64,000 nt of DNA from Baylisascaris procyonis (Eukaryota; Nematoda; Chromadorea; Rhabditida; Ascarididae): positions 3,132,001 through 3,196,000 of the forward strand of contig JAZARR010000146.1 in NCBI GenBank assembly GCA_037389465.1, given 5' to 3'. Made by a program: the position numbers and the translations under genes. Under the pieces are notes generated by a model, which saw only the letters and a list, made by a program, of their open reading frames with translations, ran no database searches and was not told the DNA's origin. Of the stretch, positions 12,240 to 28,050 are shown in pieces; the stretch's first letter is position 1; each line of letters begins with the position of its first letter.

Positions 12240-13485
12240 AATGCGTACTAGTTGCCAATATAAGTGTGTGATCACGAGTTGTGTTAGCGAGGTGAGCGGC
12301 GTCAACACGATGCTGACTTGGCTAGAAGGCGCCTATGATATGTAATTCCGCATAATTAAATTGCCATCAGATATTTCGCTTCTCATTTCACACCCTTCTT
12401 AGAAATCAACTTAATCTACATAGTGCTATATGCAAATATCACAACAACAAATCATAAAAACAGTAGACATTCCAACATTTTCAACAAAACAACAAATTAT
12501 GGGTGATATTTGAATAGCGCATCGATAATAATATTTTAGGTGATAGTTTCATCAACTATAATAGGCTATAAAACTATACTGCGACAAATCGAGAATTAAT
12601 TCAGTGGAAAAGTGAATGAATCACAAAAAAAAATGGAAATAACAAAGCAATACACTGTTCTCTTCGAGAATCTGAAAAACCTTCCATTAAAAAAAAAGCA
12701 GCGAGAATAAGACGACATTGGTAAACAGTGTTTTAAGAACGATACTTATATCCAATCCAATTATTCCTACTCGATCAACCATCACATTCGATGTAATGTT
12801 ATAGTAAGCACCTAGAACAGAGTACGATTCGCTAATAAACGTAGCTCTTTCGAACCAATAACGCTCAAATTTGGGCAGGAAGAAAAAACGAGACAATCCG
12901 ATACGTTAACCACCAGCACAACCCCCCCAGCGCATCTGTTAACCACCAAATGAAACAAAAACGCGCGAAATTGATACAAACAGCAGTCAACATGCAATTT
13001 AATTTGTATAAATGATAATGCCAACAAGTATTAAAATTAATTCATATGCAAATAACATTCGTTGACGGCCAACTTCATCGCGTTAGTGTTTACTTCGTGC
13101 TCACGTTATGATATTCAAAAAATGTCTTCCTAACAATCCACACTACATACTCTAAGCATATATGATTATAAGGTTAGAAGTGAGGTAGTAGTTGACTTGC
13201 ACTTTGGGATATGCAAGAATATCTAACTAAATCTACTGATTTTAACTTTCTATTTCGCATTTAGTTTTTCTCCGAAAAAAAATCAGTCGAAGTGTGAGTA
13301 TAACAAACATTTCAGTGTGACTAGCTCAATTCGAGAATCTGACCGAACGAGTGACGGGTTCAAACTACAGGCGTAAATTCATTCTAAAATTTGCAGAAGG
13401 GAGCAAATTTGCACTTAAAGATGGATGGGTGCTAATTCCTTTTCAATACTGCAAAACTTGGTAGGATATAGGTAGAATATATCAG

Positions 13486-13502
13486 CCCCCCCCCCCCCCC
13501 CC
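13486..13502. repeat. C17 homopolymer
   Basis: Seventeen consecutive C on the plus strand in otherwise AT-rich intergenic DNA. Length errors in assembly are likely here. Confidence 0.95.
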
Positions 13503-16500
13503 ACTCGACGTCATCCCAGCTCACAGCTTTAATTTCAAGCAAAATCAAACTTATTCAAATCTTAAATGACCGCATTATTATTATTGCTGCTCAATGCTTA
13601 TTTATGTGGTTGGCAACAAAAAGATTAACAAAATAAGCAAATAGGTGAAGAAATGATACTCTATTAAGCAAGAAACTCCAAACCGTTTTAAGTGAAAACA
13701 AATAGATAAGTGCTCCAGAGAAGATGGTACGATATTTACTTCTGCATATCTCTTATCAATCAGTTTTATCGATAAGCAATGAATGAAAACAATTGAATAA
13801 AATGGTGACGTTTGCATTCTGAACGTTTATGCAAATCTTCTACAAAACATTCGTTGTCGAAGACTCAAATAATACAAAACGAGAATCCGATTCGCACCTT
13901 TTACAGAATCTGATCGGCTCTCAAACCTTTTTGCACTTTTAAATCCTTATAAGTTTAAGTGAATTTGATAGATCAATGCGGGAATGGGCAGAAAAGCTCA
14001 TGCTACAGGGCACATTATGCACAGATTTTTCAACTTAAGACTGAGTGACTCTTGAACTAAAAGTATCAAACAGACATAGAGACAAGGACAGACACATGCA
14101 CAGACATGCTCGTCAAAATTATGCGCCTCGCAAATGTAAATTCGCAAAGATCCATAATAATTTGTCGGAAATCACCTTCAATGATTCTTTTATGTAAGTG
14201 CTTTAAGCAAGAATGAAATGAGCACGATAAGGGCATCCAACGATAACCTAGACGGCGGCTCTCTCACGGATTCGTTTCTTAACTGAGAACGGCCATCACA
14301 ACCAGTGACATACCGCAACAATTCCATTGAAAAAACCTCAGCTATTAGATGAAACATTAAGTTCGCCATAGAACTCCCTCTTCATATGTTCGTGACTTGA
14401 ACAAACTGATTTATGATTGCACTGACACCTTCAGAAGCTGAGCATCTAATATTCAATGCGACAAAAAAACCACATCAGAAAAGAGCGGAAGCAATCACTC
14501 TTAAACGACTTTTTTTTCGATGAATTCTATAGTTTCAACTCAAGTTCAGACTTTCTAACGAACCATCAATACATATTTTTAAAAAAATTCATAAATCAAT
14601 AAGCGCTTTCAAACATACTTCGCACTGCTAGAGGAAATATTAATGCACTATCATCTCAACATATTACTTAAAAACTTTATAGCAGTTAAAACGTCGCGCT
14701 TTAATCAAACATGGCGCATACTTTCAACTTAGCGCTTATTAGTGCAAGCGATGTTCAACATAAATTCAAATTAGTCGTCATTCAACCGCTTATAACAATT
14801 AACAGCGGTCGTCATCCTGTAAACGTATTCGACGAAGTACAAGTAAATTAAAATTTATTTGATATCACAGATGTTTATTTCAATATTTCTCAGTGTTAAT
14901 GCTACTTGGACTTTCCGATAATTTCAACCATATTTAAAGAAAAATAGTGCATTACTGCACTGTTTCACAGGTAGAAAAGGTAAAGGTAAGCTTCGAAACG
15001 GTAAAATTTACCTCAAATATATGAAGCAATGAAAAGTTTTAAGCATGTGATGTTCGTATAGCCATCGTGAAGAAATTTTATGAAACGCATGAAGCTCATC
15101 AGTCAATAACAATTGTAAAAGATGAGTGGAAACAACAACAGTGTGTGCGGAAAGCAAAACGATATGAGCGCAACACTATCAGCAAAGCGTCTTCAACAAT
15201 ATTCAAGCTCCACCTTTTCGTCTTTAACCGTGACTAAGAGTGCAATAAAAATTCAACGCTAATCACACCAAGCAGCTGATCATACGATTCTTATAAAACA
15301 ATAAATGATAATAATACGATATTTTACTGAAATGGAAATACGAAAATAATTCCATATGAATATCAAGTGAAATTTATAACAAACTAAAATCTCATAAATA
15401 AATCTAAATAACGATTGCTCGAAAAGATCCCTAAAATTTGTGTAAAATATAGCTGCAATACCACCTCTAAACGATTACAATCGATAAAGCATCTAATCCG
15501 AAAATTTAAAAATAAATAACAATTCAACGAGTAAATTCTCATGCATACAGCAGAAATTGACTTTCTAAATACCTTCACTTCTCATAGATTGCTCTATTAG
15601 AAATTGTTATGACTCAATAGTTAGGTTTTATCTATGAAAATAGGGCTTTTTTTTACTGCATAGAAATAATAAATATCTTCGTTATCAAAAATTCATCCCA
15701 ACGAACAACCATTAGAATGCCATCTCTAAGCATGAACATCGAGAAATGGTGCTATCCTTTCAAGTAAAAAAAAAAAAAACATTCGTACAGGAAATTTTTT
15801 AAAATTCTCTTAAATTACTAAAATGCTTTTCCAGAAGAAAAACCAATGAATTCGTGTAGCACAATAGCAAAATGGAAACCATGCAATGAAACACTTCAAC
15901 AGCACTACTCAACGAGACATTCGAAGTGCTGTTCGGTTCCCAATACACCAACAAACGATCAATTACCTCTCTAAAAACGTTCAACTCTAGACAACGAGTC
16001 GACAACGTTGCTCATCCGGTTCTTTCGTTCCGTATGTTCATCTCTATTTCAACTTCAGTTCTAAGTATCATCGTGTGTGGGAACTGGCAAAAAAATTCAA
16101 TAATCAACAGGTTTTTTTCAATGCATAAAATAGTAAAATATACATTCCGTATAGGAGGAAATACAATCAGGTGAAGTGCGTCACAAGTGTCGGCAAATAA
16201 GTGCCCTAAATGTTATTGACAATAACATCATTCAATAAATGTTTAGTATGCAATCGCAACCGCATGAAGCCCACCTGCAATTACAACCATCTATATCAGA
16301 ATATACTGCTTATGCACGTATAATGTTATACTCGAAATAGCACGACTACTCTTAGAATGGAAATTTAATATCGCATTAATCTATAGATTGCAAGAAGAGT
16401 AACCATTCAAGAGATCATATAATAAGAGATGAGAAAAAAAAAACGAATAAAGAAATCGCAACGTAAAAAAAAAAAAAAACAATCAGTTAAGAATTTGCAG

Positions 16501-19500
16501 GGAAAAATTTCATAAACGTTCATGCTTAAACTATTCATAGTTTCTTGAAAACAGTTAACTAAGGAATTTTCTCTGAGGTAATATAATGACAAAAAAAGAT
16601 CTCATTAAATCATCACTTCTAATTTTTGTCAAGAAAACACTACCCCTCCCCCCACCACTTTCATATCCCACGAAAGCTTACCTCCTAAAAAAGTTTTGCT
16701 CCCGTAAAAGTGGAAGATTTTGATGCGCTGTATGGTGTTTTGTTATCTTCAGCGAAAGTTTGGGGAAAAGAAGCTCAATAAGATCTCTCTTTTTGATACA
16801 TTTCGTCCATAAAATTATTGAGGAATTTATAATTTTCATAACTTCATCGCAGAATTTGCGATCAACAGTTTTTACATCAGTTCAACTACAAAGAGTACAA
16901 AAACGATGTTAGCTTAGAAACATCTATCAACAACAACAATGAGGTTGAACAGGAATGTGTGTTAAATTTTTTTTTTTTTTTAAACTTTGCAATTAGACTC
17001 AACTAAAGTATTTATTTAAAAAAAAATCTGAAAACGTATTCATTCATCTGAATTAATATCTTCAGAGGTTATAAGCATTCGAATTTTAACCTCTCTTTGT
17101 CTTTTATGAAATAGTGATCTTTATGAAATATTAAAGGCTATTTTCTTTGAAAGCAAATTACCAAAGGTGAGCACTTAACAAATAGTCAAATATAAGCAAA
17201 GCAAAGCACAGAGATTCCAAAACGTCATAAATCAAGATGACTAAGCACAGCAATTCAACCAGTCCAATAACTCGACCAAACACGAGCACTTCTTTATTGA
17301 AAAGGAACTCGGTTATGCACCACGATTTAATGGATATGCATTTGCGCGATAAATATATGTTTCGAGAGGTATGCAATAAATCAAATTAGATGAATTCACG
17401 GCCCTACAAATCTTTAGACGCTTCCGACTCACATCAAAGGTTGCATGACGTGGCGCAAATGACCGAGCATGCATCGATGCAAATCCATGTTATCGAAAAA
17501 CTGAGCAATAAATTTTACTTAAGCCATATAACTGGCGTCGAAAACATTACTTTGCAAAATCTAAACGAGAAATGAGGGAAGGAGATATAAGCGAATGGTA
17601 CAGCGTATGACCATGCTTACGATTTGGCGTCAATTCGCAAACCCTTTTTCGTGGAGGCAATCTGGTACAACTGCGACTGCTCGATCCGTTGATGGAATAC
17701 TCTTCCCTCTGATATTAATCAGTGCAGTGGGGATTTGACGTTAAAACATAGCAACTGCAATAGTACCTCAAAGTGAGGCTTTCTATGGACCACATAAAAT
17801 GCCTCTTTCACAGGACACTAAATAGAAGTGCTAGAGTGCAATAGAAGCGATGAGTAGAATAATAACCGATCGATACATGAACATCTTAATTAGGCAACTC
17901 TGTGTGAAAATGAACCATATCAACAAGGCGGAACAGTCATCAAAAAGGCACCCACAATTCAAAAGGTCTCAAAGAAGAATCAAAGAGACTGCATGACGGC
18001 CATCGACTATAGCAAACCGGTTTCACGTTGTTACGTTAGCTATGACCTTAAAGTGCCCGCGCTTTCTTCAGGAACTCTTTTGTGGTGCGCAATCAACTAG
18101 AGCAAACCAACAAAGCAATTCACAAATAACTGTGAAGGGCAGCATAGTTTCCTCTATTTAAAATGTGAACATAAGCATTCATTGTTAAATGTTTTCATAT
18201 CTAAAGTATAAGTACAAACTACAAAACAGTAAACTTCAATCCATCGCAAGAACTTTAAACTTTTAAGCATAAGTGCAAATTACGGAAGATAAACTTTTAA
18301 ATGACACTAACAATTACAACAAGAGTAACGGAAAACTAACAACCTAAAAGTATGTAGATTGGTGGCGTAAAATATAGAAACAAGCGATAGCTTTCAAAAA
18401 TGACGCTCATTATGAGCAATAACATCGTTCCCTAGGAGATAGCCGATTGTGGCAAAGGTTGTCCTCAATAATGACAACTCGAAGACACTCTCAAATATTC
18501 GAAATTGAATGTGTCCACAATAAAAATGATTTACAAACTACTGACACGCGCATAATGCAAAAAATACCATACGGCGTCACATATATGGCTTATAGGAAAT
18601 TCATTAACGCAATAAGAAATCAAACAAAATCACTAGCAGCATAACGCCTCAATCACGTATCCGTCGTAACAATTTTTTTTAAAAAATGTTGTGAAAAAAA
18701 AAAAAATTCAGCAATCCGAATAGAAACGTCTAGCAAGTATACTAACAAAAAAAAAAAAAAAAAAAAAACTTGAGATACGTCATAAATATTTGCCGTAGGT
18801 GAAGATAGCTATATTCAAAAACTACGCAAGAGGAGTGCAATTGCTCAATAACTTATAAAATAGCGAAACGTTGACTTGCGCCGCTATGTCTAAAAGGAAA
18901 TCAAAAATAAAAGTCAAGGCAACGCTTACGATAAAACGAATTTCATTTCGAGAAACCTTTACATGCGATATCTCTCAACGCTAAACCTTACATATCGATG
19001 TTGCCAACTTAATGTACCACTCCTATAAACTTCTTCAATCAAGCAATCGATCCATAATACATTCCATTATCAAAAGCAGCTATATAATATTTTGATCCTA
19101 TATCGCCGCTAGCGTTTCGAAAAAAAAAAAAACTACAATGTACTTAAGCGGAAAATTTGAACAGTAGCTATAACAACCAATGACGTAAAGTTAATACTGA
19201 AATAATAAGCAGTAAAGAAAATAATCTCCAACCATTGAAGTTATCTATGTTTTGCATCTCGAAAATTCCTAGACGCCAGCATAAAGACATCTTCCGACGT
19301 ATTAGTTTGCATCTGAAAGTTCAGTTTGAGCGACCAATGTGCTAAAAAAAAATTAATGCGACTTGTATGTTAGGCTAGCAGTATCCTAAATTCGCTCGAA
19401 TCCTTACTACATTCGAGGAAATATTAGCACCAAAACATAGCTGAAGTTTGAAGCTGAAACTTGATTTCAACTGATCTCATACCCAACAAGGTACAGCACC

Positions 19501-20490
19501 TGCACAGCGAACTACACCGATGTGCAAACGTCAGATTATTAATTCAATAGATTGCAGTACAATGAGCATATAGACTAAAGGTCAGATCAAAGTCCTTTTT
19601 TGTTCTTCCTTCCTCTGAAGACACGATATCGATAACAATGAATATCAAGCGTTCGGAATTTTCAGTTGAATTTAGCACATTAAATAAAATGTCTCAAAAT
19701 TTTCAAATTCCAATCTTTTCCCATATACCATGAATCGCTATCAATTTTTTAACAAATTGAAGCGGAAAATCGAAGAGAAAACTTCGTTATTTTGGTTAGA
19801 GGTAATAAATTAAAACGCAAAGATGGAGGAATAAAACTCGTTCAAGTTCTCTCTATATTTCTTATCAAAAAAAAAAAAAAAACTAAAGAAATCGATTGTG
19901 GGTGTTTAATTTTTTCCTCTCATAATCAATAACTGCTTGCCGATATATTTTATTAGATTATTACAGTAGAAAATGAAAAGCGATAAGATATTTCTAAGAA
20001 AAGGGAAAAAATTTGCAAAATGAGAAAATTTAATGCTGAAAAAAAAGAAAAATAAAGAAGTGGATAAAAAGTCTCAACCTATTTGTCCTCTAAGGCAGGC
20101 GAGGTGGTAAATGTTGTGTTCAAGGTAGTGATGTTTGCGTACTGAATGTCAGTAACGCTCACATCGTTAACATGTGCACTATTTGCGTAACGCTAAATGA
20201 TGTTAGCACTTTCTAGCGCCTCCGCACAAAGCAACCACCACCGTTCGAGAATAATAAACTCATTCAACACTTCAGGATACCTCCTCAATATTCACCTCAC
20301 CGATTGCTAATTGCTTCTTAAATAAATTCATCTTTGCGCATCTCATATTTCCCATTTCAACAAACGCACCAAAACCATTACAGTATTCACAGGCATCGTA
20401 TTTGATGCATTACGATTCCTGGCATTCTTACTTTCTAAAATATCATTCAATTTTTCTATGTAGAAATCAAAAGTACTCCCCAAATAGAAA

Positions 20491-20505
20491 GGGGAGAGAG
20501 AGAGA
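20491..20505. repeat. (GA)n short run
   Basis: A short GA dinucleotide run in intergenic DNA; nothing else is seen beside it. Confidence 0.8.
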
Positions 20506-21934
20506 AGCGCTGCCTCTCTTTATTTCCCACAACTATCACAGTCCACATTCGCGCAAAGATCAACGAAAATAAGATAGCACTCAAAAAAATACTTTTAGAG
20601 ATGGCGAGTAACATATAATGCAGCAAGAACAGGAAATTGGCTTATAAATTCAAATAATGCGGAAGAAATATCTCTGAAAATGTGGTTGCAAGGAACCCTT
20701 TAAACCAAGCAATTATAATGGCTCGACATGCTAAGAAATAGTCAGGGACAAAAAATTCCCAGGATCGGAGATATCCGCATGAATTTCAAAGCTCTTGGAT
20801 TATAGTAAAAATTTGCTAGGAATTGGAACGTGGGAATGGGAATGGAGGGTGACAAGATGGGTCACTTAACTTCATTTCTTTAGAAAATTGAAAGGGTTCC
20901 AGAGAAAACACATAGCCGTAGTAGGCAAAAAAATATAGCATCATATTGCCCAGTGCAATACTTTGCGATTTTCATGCACCTGACTAATAGGATGCATAGA
21001 AATGCATAGAACTGCATAAAGAAATGAACACCCAAAGAGGACAGACAAACTACGACAGACAACAACAAACAACAAGCGATAATGACAACAAGCATCACAT
21101 CAGCAATTGTAGAAGATGCGTCTCTTTGCGTGAAAAGAAGACACAAATGGGCGCATCTTGTGCATGACGAGACACCTGAATCCCGCTGAGCATGTGACAA
21201 TAAATTGCTATAATCTTGCAGCGCCAACTATTCACTCAACCATAAATACACAACACTCGGCAATTTCCGATCACTCGTTCGCGAATGCTCATTTGATAGA
21301 TTTTTACAACTCATAGACACTTATACACCGTCTACGGTTTTACAACTGCTTCCACTATCGTCAGTTACATTCACTCATTACAGATGACGTCCCAGGTTTG
21401 CATGTTCATCGTCGGCTACTTGAGGTTCATCACATCACGGGGCCAAATTTCAAACGGTTTCAAGGCCACAACCCTCTCTTCATCACTTCTTCCCTTCGAC
21501 CCGCATCATAACTTCTCACTTCAACGTTATTCCTACAAACATTTTTTGTTAACGTTGAAGACTTTATCGCCTTATTCACCTCACCAGTATCCCAACAACG
21601 AACTACTGCAGCATATAACCTTCTGATAAGAACAAAAATCATCAAGCAACACATATCAAAGTGTCTCCAGTAAAGTGCATCGAACTGTGCATTATATCAT
21701 CTGCCTGCTTAAATAACTTCATTGCTCTTCACGCCTTCAACATTCCCACCTCTAAATACGTTAAATAAACAACCAATTCATTCATATAAATCAATGGTTT
21801 CGCTTTTCATGAACATGTTATGCATCAGCTTCTTTTCCAGAAACCTTTTTATTGCTTCCACAATATCGCATATGAGCTTATGCACGGAAATCTCGCGATG
21901 CATATTTTCCGATTTTTTTGGAAGCAAAATATAT

Positions 21935-21938
<4 letters not shown>

Positions 21939-21999
<61 letters not shown>
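21939..21999. repeat. (AT)n microsatellite
   Basis: About 60 bases of pure AT dinucleotide repeat. The Ile/Tyr open frames over it on both strands are artefacts. Confidence 0.98.
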
Positions 22000-22001
<2 letters not shown>

Positions 22002-22382
22002 TACTCAAAATATATTCAAAACATATTCAATTCGCTGATGCTTTCGTCAAGATCTCTCTCCGATAAGCTATTTGCGCATATGCTTCACTGTCACAGAACT
22101 AGTAACAACAATTATTCAATGAGAAATTTCAAACAAGCAATTTTTTTCATTGAAAATCAGTTTATAGAAAATAAATAAAGAAAATGATGAAGTACACAAA
22201 GATGAAGAGTAAGGCCTTCTGTAAATCAAGAAATAAGATTGTAATGGCCTAAAAGGTGGCATATGCATTCCGTAGCACACAGAAATCAAATTTAATAGCG
22301 CTAGCAAATTGTAGTGATTATCGATGGTACGTATCGATACAGCACGTTTAGAATCGCCTTGTTGCATCATCACAAAAAAAAC

Positions 22383-22397
22383 TCACACACACACACA
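22383..22397. repeat. (CA)n short run
   Basis: About seven CA units; no neighbouring gene is evident. Confidence 0.85.
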
Positions 22398-25300
22398 TCC
22401 CCACATATCAACGATTGTGCCTACAACAATCGACGTCAACGAGAATCAATCACATAGTCTACACGAGCAAATAACTTCGATAAAAATAGAAAAATAAAAC
22501 AATACGTTGGCTATTTTTCTGCATAGAAACTAGAATTCATTAGAAAAACACCTCAAAGCCGAAGAATTGTAAGCGAACGGAATCTGAAGAGAAAATTGCA
22601 ACAACAGAAAATATTTCATTTGAGAGAAGGTTTAATAATGCCAATCGATGATCTAATAACGATTAAATTTTTGAAAAATTTTTCTTCATTTAGAAATGTC
22701 ACCTTCGGTATTTGAACTTTCGAAAACACAACTCGATAAATTTGATAGAAAATTTGGAAAATATGCAATGAATGTGTTGAAAATATCATAACATAGTGTA
22801 ACGTTGAGCCTCATATACCTACAACATGAATGCTTCCGTTGAGAGCGCAAAAAAGAAGGAAAAAAGAGAGTTTAGCGTTTGAATGTGTGCAAATAAACGG
22901 GGGTTGAAGTATTTGCAATACATTATGAACGTATAAAAGTGCAAACAAGTAAATTAGTGTGCATTTCAAAAACATCCAATGCGATACGAATATGCGACGA
23001 CAGAATTAAAAAAAAAAATAGAATCTATTTTGAAAAACTATTTTGAGAATCAGGACACTATCCAGCTCCACCTCCTTCAAAAAGAATAGCCCCTAAGAGA
23101 TAGCGGAAAAAGAGACACATTCTCTAGAAAAGTGTATAGTGATTCGCATCGAATGAAACTTACGTGGCAAATGAGACGATATTTGAGAGGAAGATTTTTG
23201 CTAAACAGCATCCTTCATCATCGACCACATCGTTCGACATCTGCCTTGATGCTCCAACACGAGTGTAGTGGGCACTTGTTTGACCTGATGATGCCTGAGG
23301 GCAATTATGCACCGATACCGACATTGTGCTTATCCACCTCTGCTGCAAACCTTATGAGGAGGGAACTTGTCTACCGAGCGAAAACATTCTGGACGTCGCT
23401 TGTGGAAAATAACACACAACAACACGACAGACGTGAGGAGATATGAAACGCGCCAAGTCGTTCACAAAAGACAACTTGTTTTTCTTTTTGCGTGTATCTA
23501 CCCGCGAAGCGAACCAATATAGTGCTCAGTACAATGCGTGGATCATCGATTAGCACCAGTTGGAGAGCGCTCGAAATGCACACAACGAAAGGACGTCGCT
23601 GTGTTCAACAACGCATCGAGGAATCGCTATCCCTCAACATGCAAACCAGCCAACAATTGTCAACTCTAACCTACGTTGTCACCACTCTTTAAACATCACA
23701 GCACAAATCTTAACTTAGTTCACTCAACGAACATTGTCGTTCGCTTCCACCGAAAAAGGCAACGCTAAAAAAAATCGGTTGGCACTATTACGATAGCTAT
23801 TTTCATAGTTCTCTATCCTCGAATTTTGCTGAAAACAACGAAGTCCCTTCTGCAATTATGAAATCGCTATATTCTTGTTTTTTATAGTTTTAGCCCTATG
23901 TTATAGTTCTTCCTCGGCTATGTGGAAGAAAAAAATTAACCGACCAGAACAACCGAAGTACTAAATTGCCATGGACTGAAAAATACAGCGAATAATGTGC
24001 CGTGGGTAGTCGACAATAAGGTAACGAAATTCATGATGGGGTCTTCTTAACAGTAAGTGAAAGAGTCTTATATCGCATAGACTGATATTTCGGAGTGTTT
24101 TAAAAATAGCGCTCATCAGAAATCAGAAAGATAGAAATAGCGAAACAACAGACGAGGAAGTGGGAATATGTGCCTTATGCGAGCGAATATCAATTGAAAT
24201 ATATTCGCGACAACACTAAGCCTGGTGAGTTGTGCCGCTGATCAACTACAATAGACAACAATAATGCAGCCACTTTCGATCCATATGTGAATACGCTTAT
24301 GAACTACTCCAACGCACATCGTCCGTCACTATTGACGAATTGGAGAATATGTTGAAAATTGCATACAATTCGTGTCATAATAAACATCCACTTAGATTAC
24401 AACACGCCAACGACACACACAGACACAGACATACTGCAAGTTAAATTGACTTCGAAATAATTACGTTCTAAACGATATCAGTGAGGACGAGATGAGATTA
24501 AATCTTATTACTTATGACTATATTCACTAAGAAAGATTTGTTCGAAAGGTGGGGGAGAGGAAATTGTAAGGATGAGAAAAATCTGATAACGTTGTCGGCA
24601 CAAAAATCGAGCAGAATCCCTCTAACAAAAAAAAAAAAAAAAAAAAGAAACAGTTCCTTTAAGAATTTTTCCACCAATCTAAAAGACGAAACATAACCAG
24701 AGCATTCATTGTTCACCATCCAATTAGCAAAAACTCTGAGAAACAATTATCCACACCTAAGATATAAAAAAACGAGCAAAACAAAGGCGAGAAAAGGAAA
24801 ACGACTTTTAGGAGTTCGAAAATGAGTCGCACATAAGGAACCCACATACGCACAAATACGCAACGTGATCGAACTGGCCGCTTCGTTCAGGTGTGTTGTT
24901 AGTCATTACCGCGACGAGCAGACAACGATATAAAAAGATCACATCAACGCATGAGATTGTGTTAGAAAATTAACAAAAATAGTGCACAATTGAGGAGATC
25001 AATCGACGAGCCAAATGTCTAGTGATCCACATTCATTCACGAACTTTTGCAGCCGAATGTACGACATGATGAAAGAAAGCGAGAGGGTACGTACCAACGA
25101 CGAAAACAGGACGCCAACCAAGAGAATGCGAACTTCAGAATGAAACGACGCACAGCGTCACTAGTTGCTGTGACGATGCATCATTACAGCTACGGCAAAC
25201 AGTTTTGATTTGTTGATGTTCCTCTCGCATCACTCCTCCCATTCTGTGTTTAGCTTCTCACGGTTGTGAAACCTGGATTCTCTCTAAGCTCTTATATCAG

Positions 25301-25604
25301 TCACTTTGAAATTCAAATGCTAATCCACCTATGAAGTTTCATTAGGATTACTCGTGAAGTAAAAACTAATGCATTAACTTCGCAATCGACCAGTGAGAAT
25401 TTTAATATCAATTGCTCTTTATCAAAGCCGTATGTATCTCTTAAAAAAGCACTTGAAAACAACATGCCTAGCCTCGTTATCACAGGCAGCTCTCGCATGC
25501 TGGAACAATCTTGTGAGCCACACACTTCTCGCTTCAATCTTAACACCATCGTTCATTGGTTTGTCATTCTGAACACTCCAAACAAAAAGTGAAGGGAGAC
25601 AGGT

Positions 25605-25645
25605 AAGGGGGGGGGTGGGAGGGGGAGATGGGAGGGAAGGTAATC
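25605..25645. repeat. G-rich low-complexity tract
   Basis: Several runs of three to nine G with short spacers on the plus strand; G-quadruplex formation is possible. Confidence 0.85.
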
Positions 25646-28001
25646 AAACGCCTCAATGCTTCTTGCGCCTTAATTCGCTTTGCGTCGCATCATACGGATA
25701 CACTTCGGTCATCGCTAATTTATCTATTTCGCCACGAAGTTAAGTGAAAACGACTCAGAACTTTTGATGTTTATTGTGTAGCAAAATTATTGATTGAAAT
25801 TGTAAGCAAAGTGGCGGAATTTGTTCAGAAACTTTTTTTCAAATGCGTTCGCTTATAACAATTCACCTACAACATCGAATATAAGCTACAAAACTATAAA
25901 GTTTCCATTTCAAAGAGAGGAAGCTACTCTGATTGAGAGAGATAGGTACACTGAGTGATGGGTGTCTTAATTCGAGAATATTTAGTAAATTATTCAAAAT
26001 ACTACACCTTAGATTCTAACAAATAAAATCATTGAAACCTATAATGAATAAATATGAGAAAACGTAAAGCTGCTAATGGAACGTTTAAGCGAAGCGAAAA
26101 CAGAGGACGACAGAGAGCGCTGACGATCGAATGATGTGCATACAGAAGCGCTACATTGTGAATTGTAGATAGGCATCAAGCATAAATGGGCCGCGAAAAT
26201 TTCATGATGCGTTGTTGTAATTCACACGTGTTCAAGTAAATGTTGCTCTGCAACGACGATTTTCTCGTGGTTGCAAAATTATTATTTTTTTTTTTTTTTA
26301 ATATGATACATCAACTTGAATCGTTTATTCTTAACCCTGTAATTTACATCCTACGATCGATATCTGATACCTCCATCGATCATATATGTCATATCTTCAT
26401 CGATCACCGAACCTCATATCTATAACATCTAATCATTTGTGCACAAATCCTACTCGATTTTGGATTTCAATTATAAGGTATACAGGTCTAGAATCGGAGA
26501 AGTTAACAGTGGGATTACTTAGATGGAATCATGACTTAAATTATGCAGCCACTAGAGAAGGATCTACTCCTGTAAAAAAGCGACTAGCATATGCACACAG
26601 AAATACGCTAAAAATATTTTTATTGGGATATAAAATGCAAAAAATTTAGTTATTGGTAAAATCTAATTGAACACTACCGCTAACGGCAACGATGACATCC
26701 TCTGCGATTGTTTTTTTATTTTTTATTGACGGATTTTCGTTTCATTGCTGCTGAATGAACGATGAGGTTGTTGGCTATGATGGAAAAGGACGTCAACAAC
26801 TGCAATGAACTACGAAAGTGAACCTTTGATGTTTTTTAGAGATAATTTTTTTGATCGGATACGACTATTTACTACCATCAACATATCCACTAACCTCAAA
26901 ACAACGATACAGAAATGGTAAGGGGATTTCGTTTCAAATTGGCAATCTAACATTACTATTTAATGATTTTCATTTCATCGCAATTCAGTAGTTCCAATGA
27001 AGTGACACGCTTATCGTTCCTGGAAATAGCCGGAAATAGCCACTATTTGCATTATACTGAATGTTTGGGCCTCCACAATACTAAATCTATGCAAACATAT
27101 CTTTGCAACAAAATTGCTAAACTTCAAGCGAACAACTGCACCAGCTAAAAAATAAGCGCCTATGTTGCTAGTGGTGAATGAAATTTCCCACAGCAGCTAC
27201 TTTCAATGGCACAAACCTCTGAGGAAATGCATAGCTCGAATAGCGGAGATCTGCCTATGTATGCGGACACGGTTGTTGCTTATTTGCCGGTCTTTGTCCG
27301 GTCGGTGTCAACCATACATCAGTTTACCTTCTCTCAATATACGCGTTTCGTTTTCACCTTAGCAAATGAATGGTGTGAGGAAGCTCACTGAATGTCAGAT
27401 TTTTTTCTCGTTGATCTTTTTTTTCTCTTCCCTTTTTTATAGTACTTCCTGTGAGGCCACAAGCTGAAGTCGAAATTGACCTGTGACTTAAGGCATATGA
27501 GACTATTGATCGGGATGAAGTAATTGTGGATGAACACATTTACGCCTCTCATTTACGATTCAGAAAAGCTGCAACTGAAAACTCAAATAAGTACGACAGC
27601 GATCTGGATGGAAAGCGCTCACTTGTCACACACCGATTCCATATCCGGCACAAAGCAGCATCTTCGAATAAACTTTAAACATAACAAGTGGAAGATTGCG
27701 AATGCGCGCTATTTGCGTACCATAAACGACAGAGGAAATGGAAGTGAAACGATATGAGGTTATAGGGGTTATACGGTTGATGGCAAGCTGTCCAAACAAC
27801 AACGATGCGCGCAAGACAAACGTCACCATTCGTAGCCGTAAAAGTGAGCACCGATCACGATTCCATCCAACAAAACACAATATTGGCGCGTACACAACGT
27901 AACAAAAAAAAAGAAGAAAGAAGTCCTCCACTGCGAAAACGGTCATTGCCACTGACGGCCCACTTCAAATTCATCTCTACGTTGCTTATCGAAGGAAAGC
28001 A

Positions 28002-28050
28002 CACAAACAGACACAGACACACAAACACAGACACATACAAACACAGAGAG
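28002..28050. repeat. ACAC/ACAG-rich simple sequence
   Basis: An irregular repeat of ACAGACACA-like units, about 50 bases long. It gives open frames on both strands that should be ignored. Confidence 0.85.

Noticed and set aside
12687..17376. Minus-strand frames at 12.7, 15.8 and 17.2 kb resembling pieces of a serpentine receptor
   Set aside because: Hydrophobic and protein-like, but acceptors are missing or poor and phases do not chain. Most likely chance.
20880..21227. 115-codon minus-strand ORF with a hydrophobic segment
   Set aside because: It starts at TTG without a usable ATG, has no splice partners, and its composition follows the AT-rich, CAA-rich background.
21722..22178. ORFs on both strands with long Ile-Tyr repeats
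   Set aside because: Translations of the (AT)n microsatellite. The same applies at 28519-28951.
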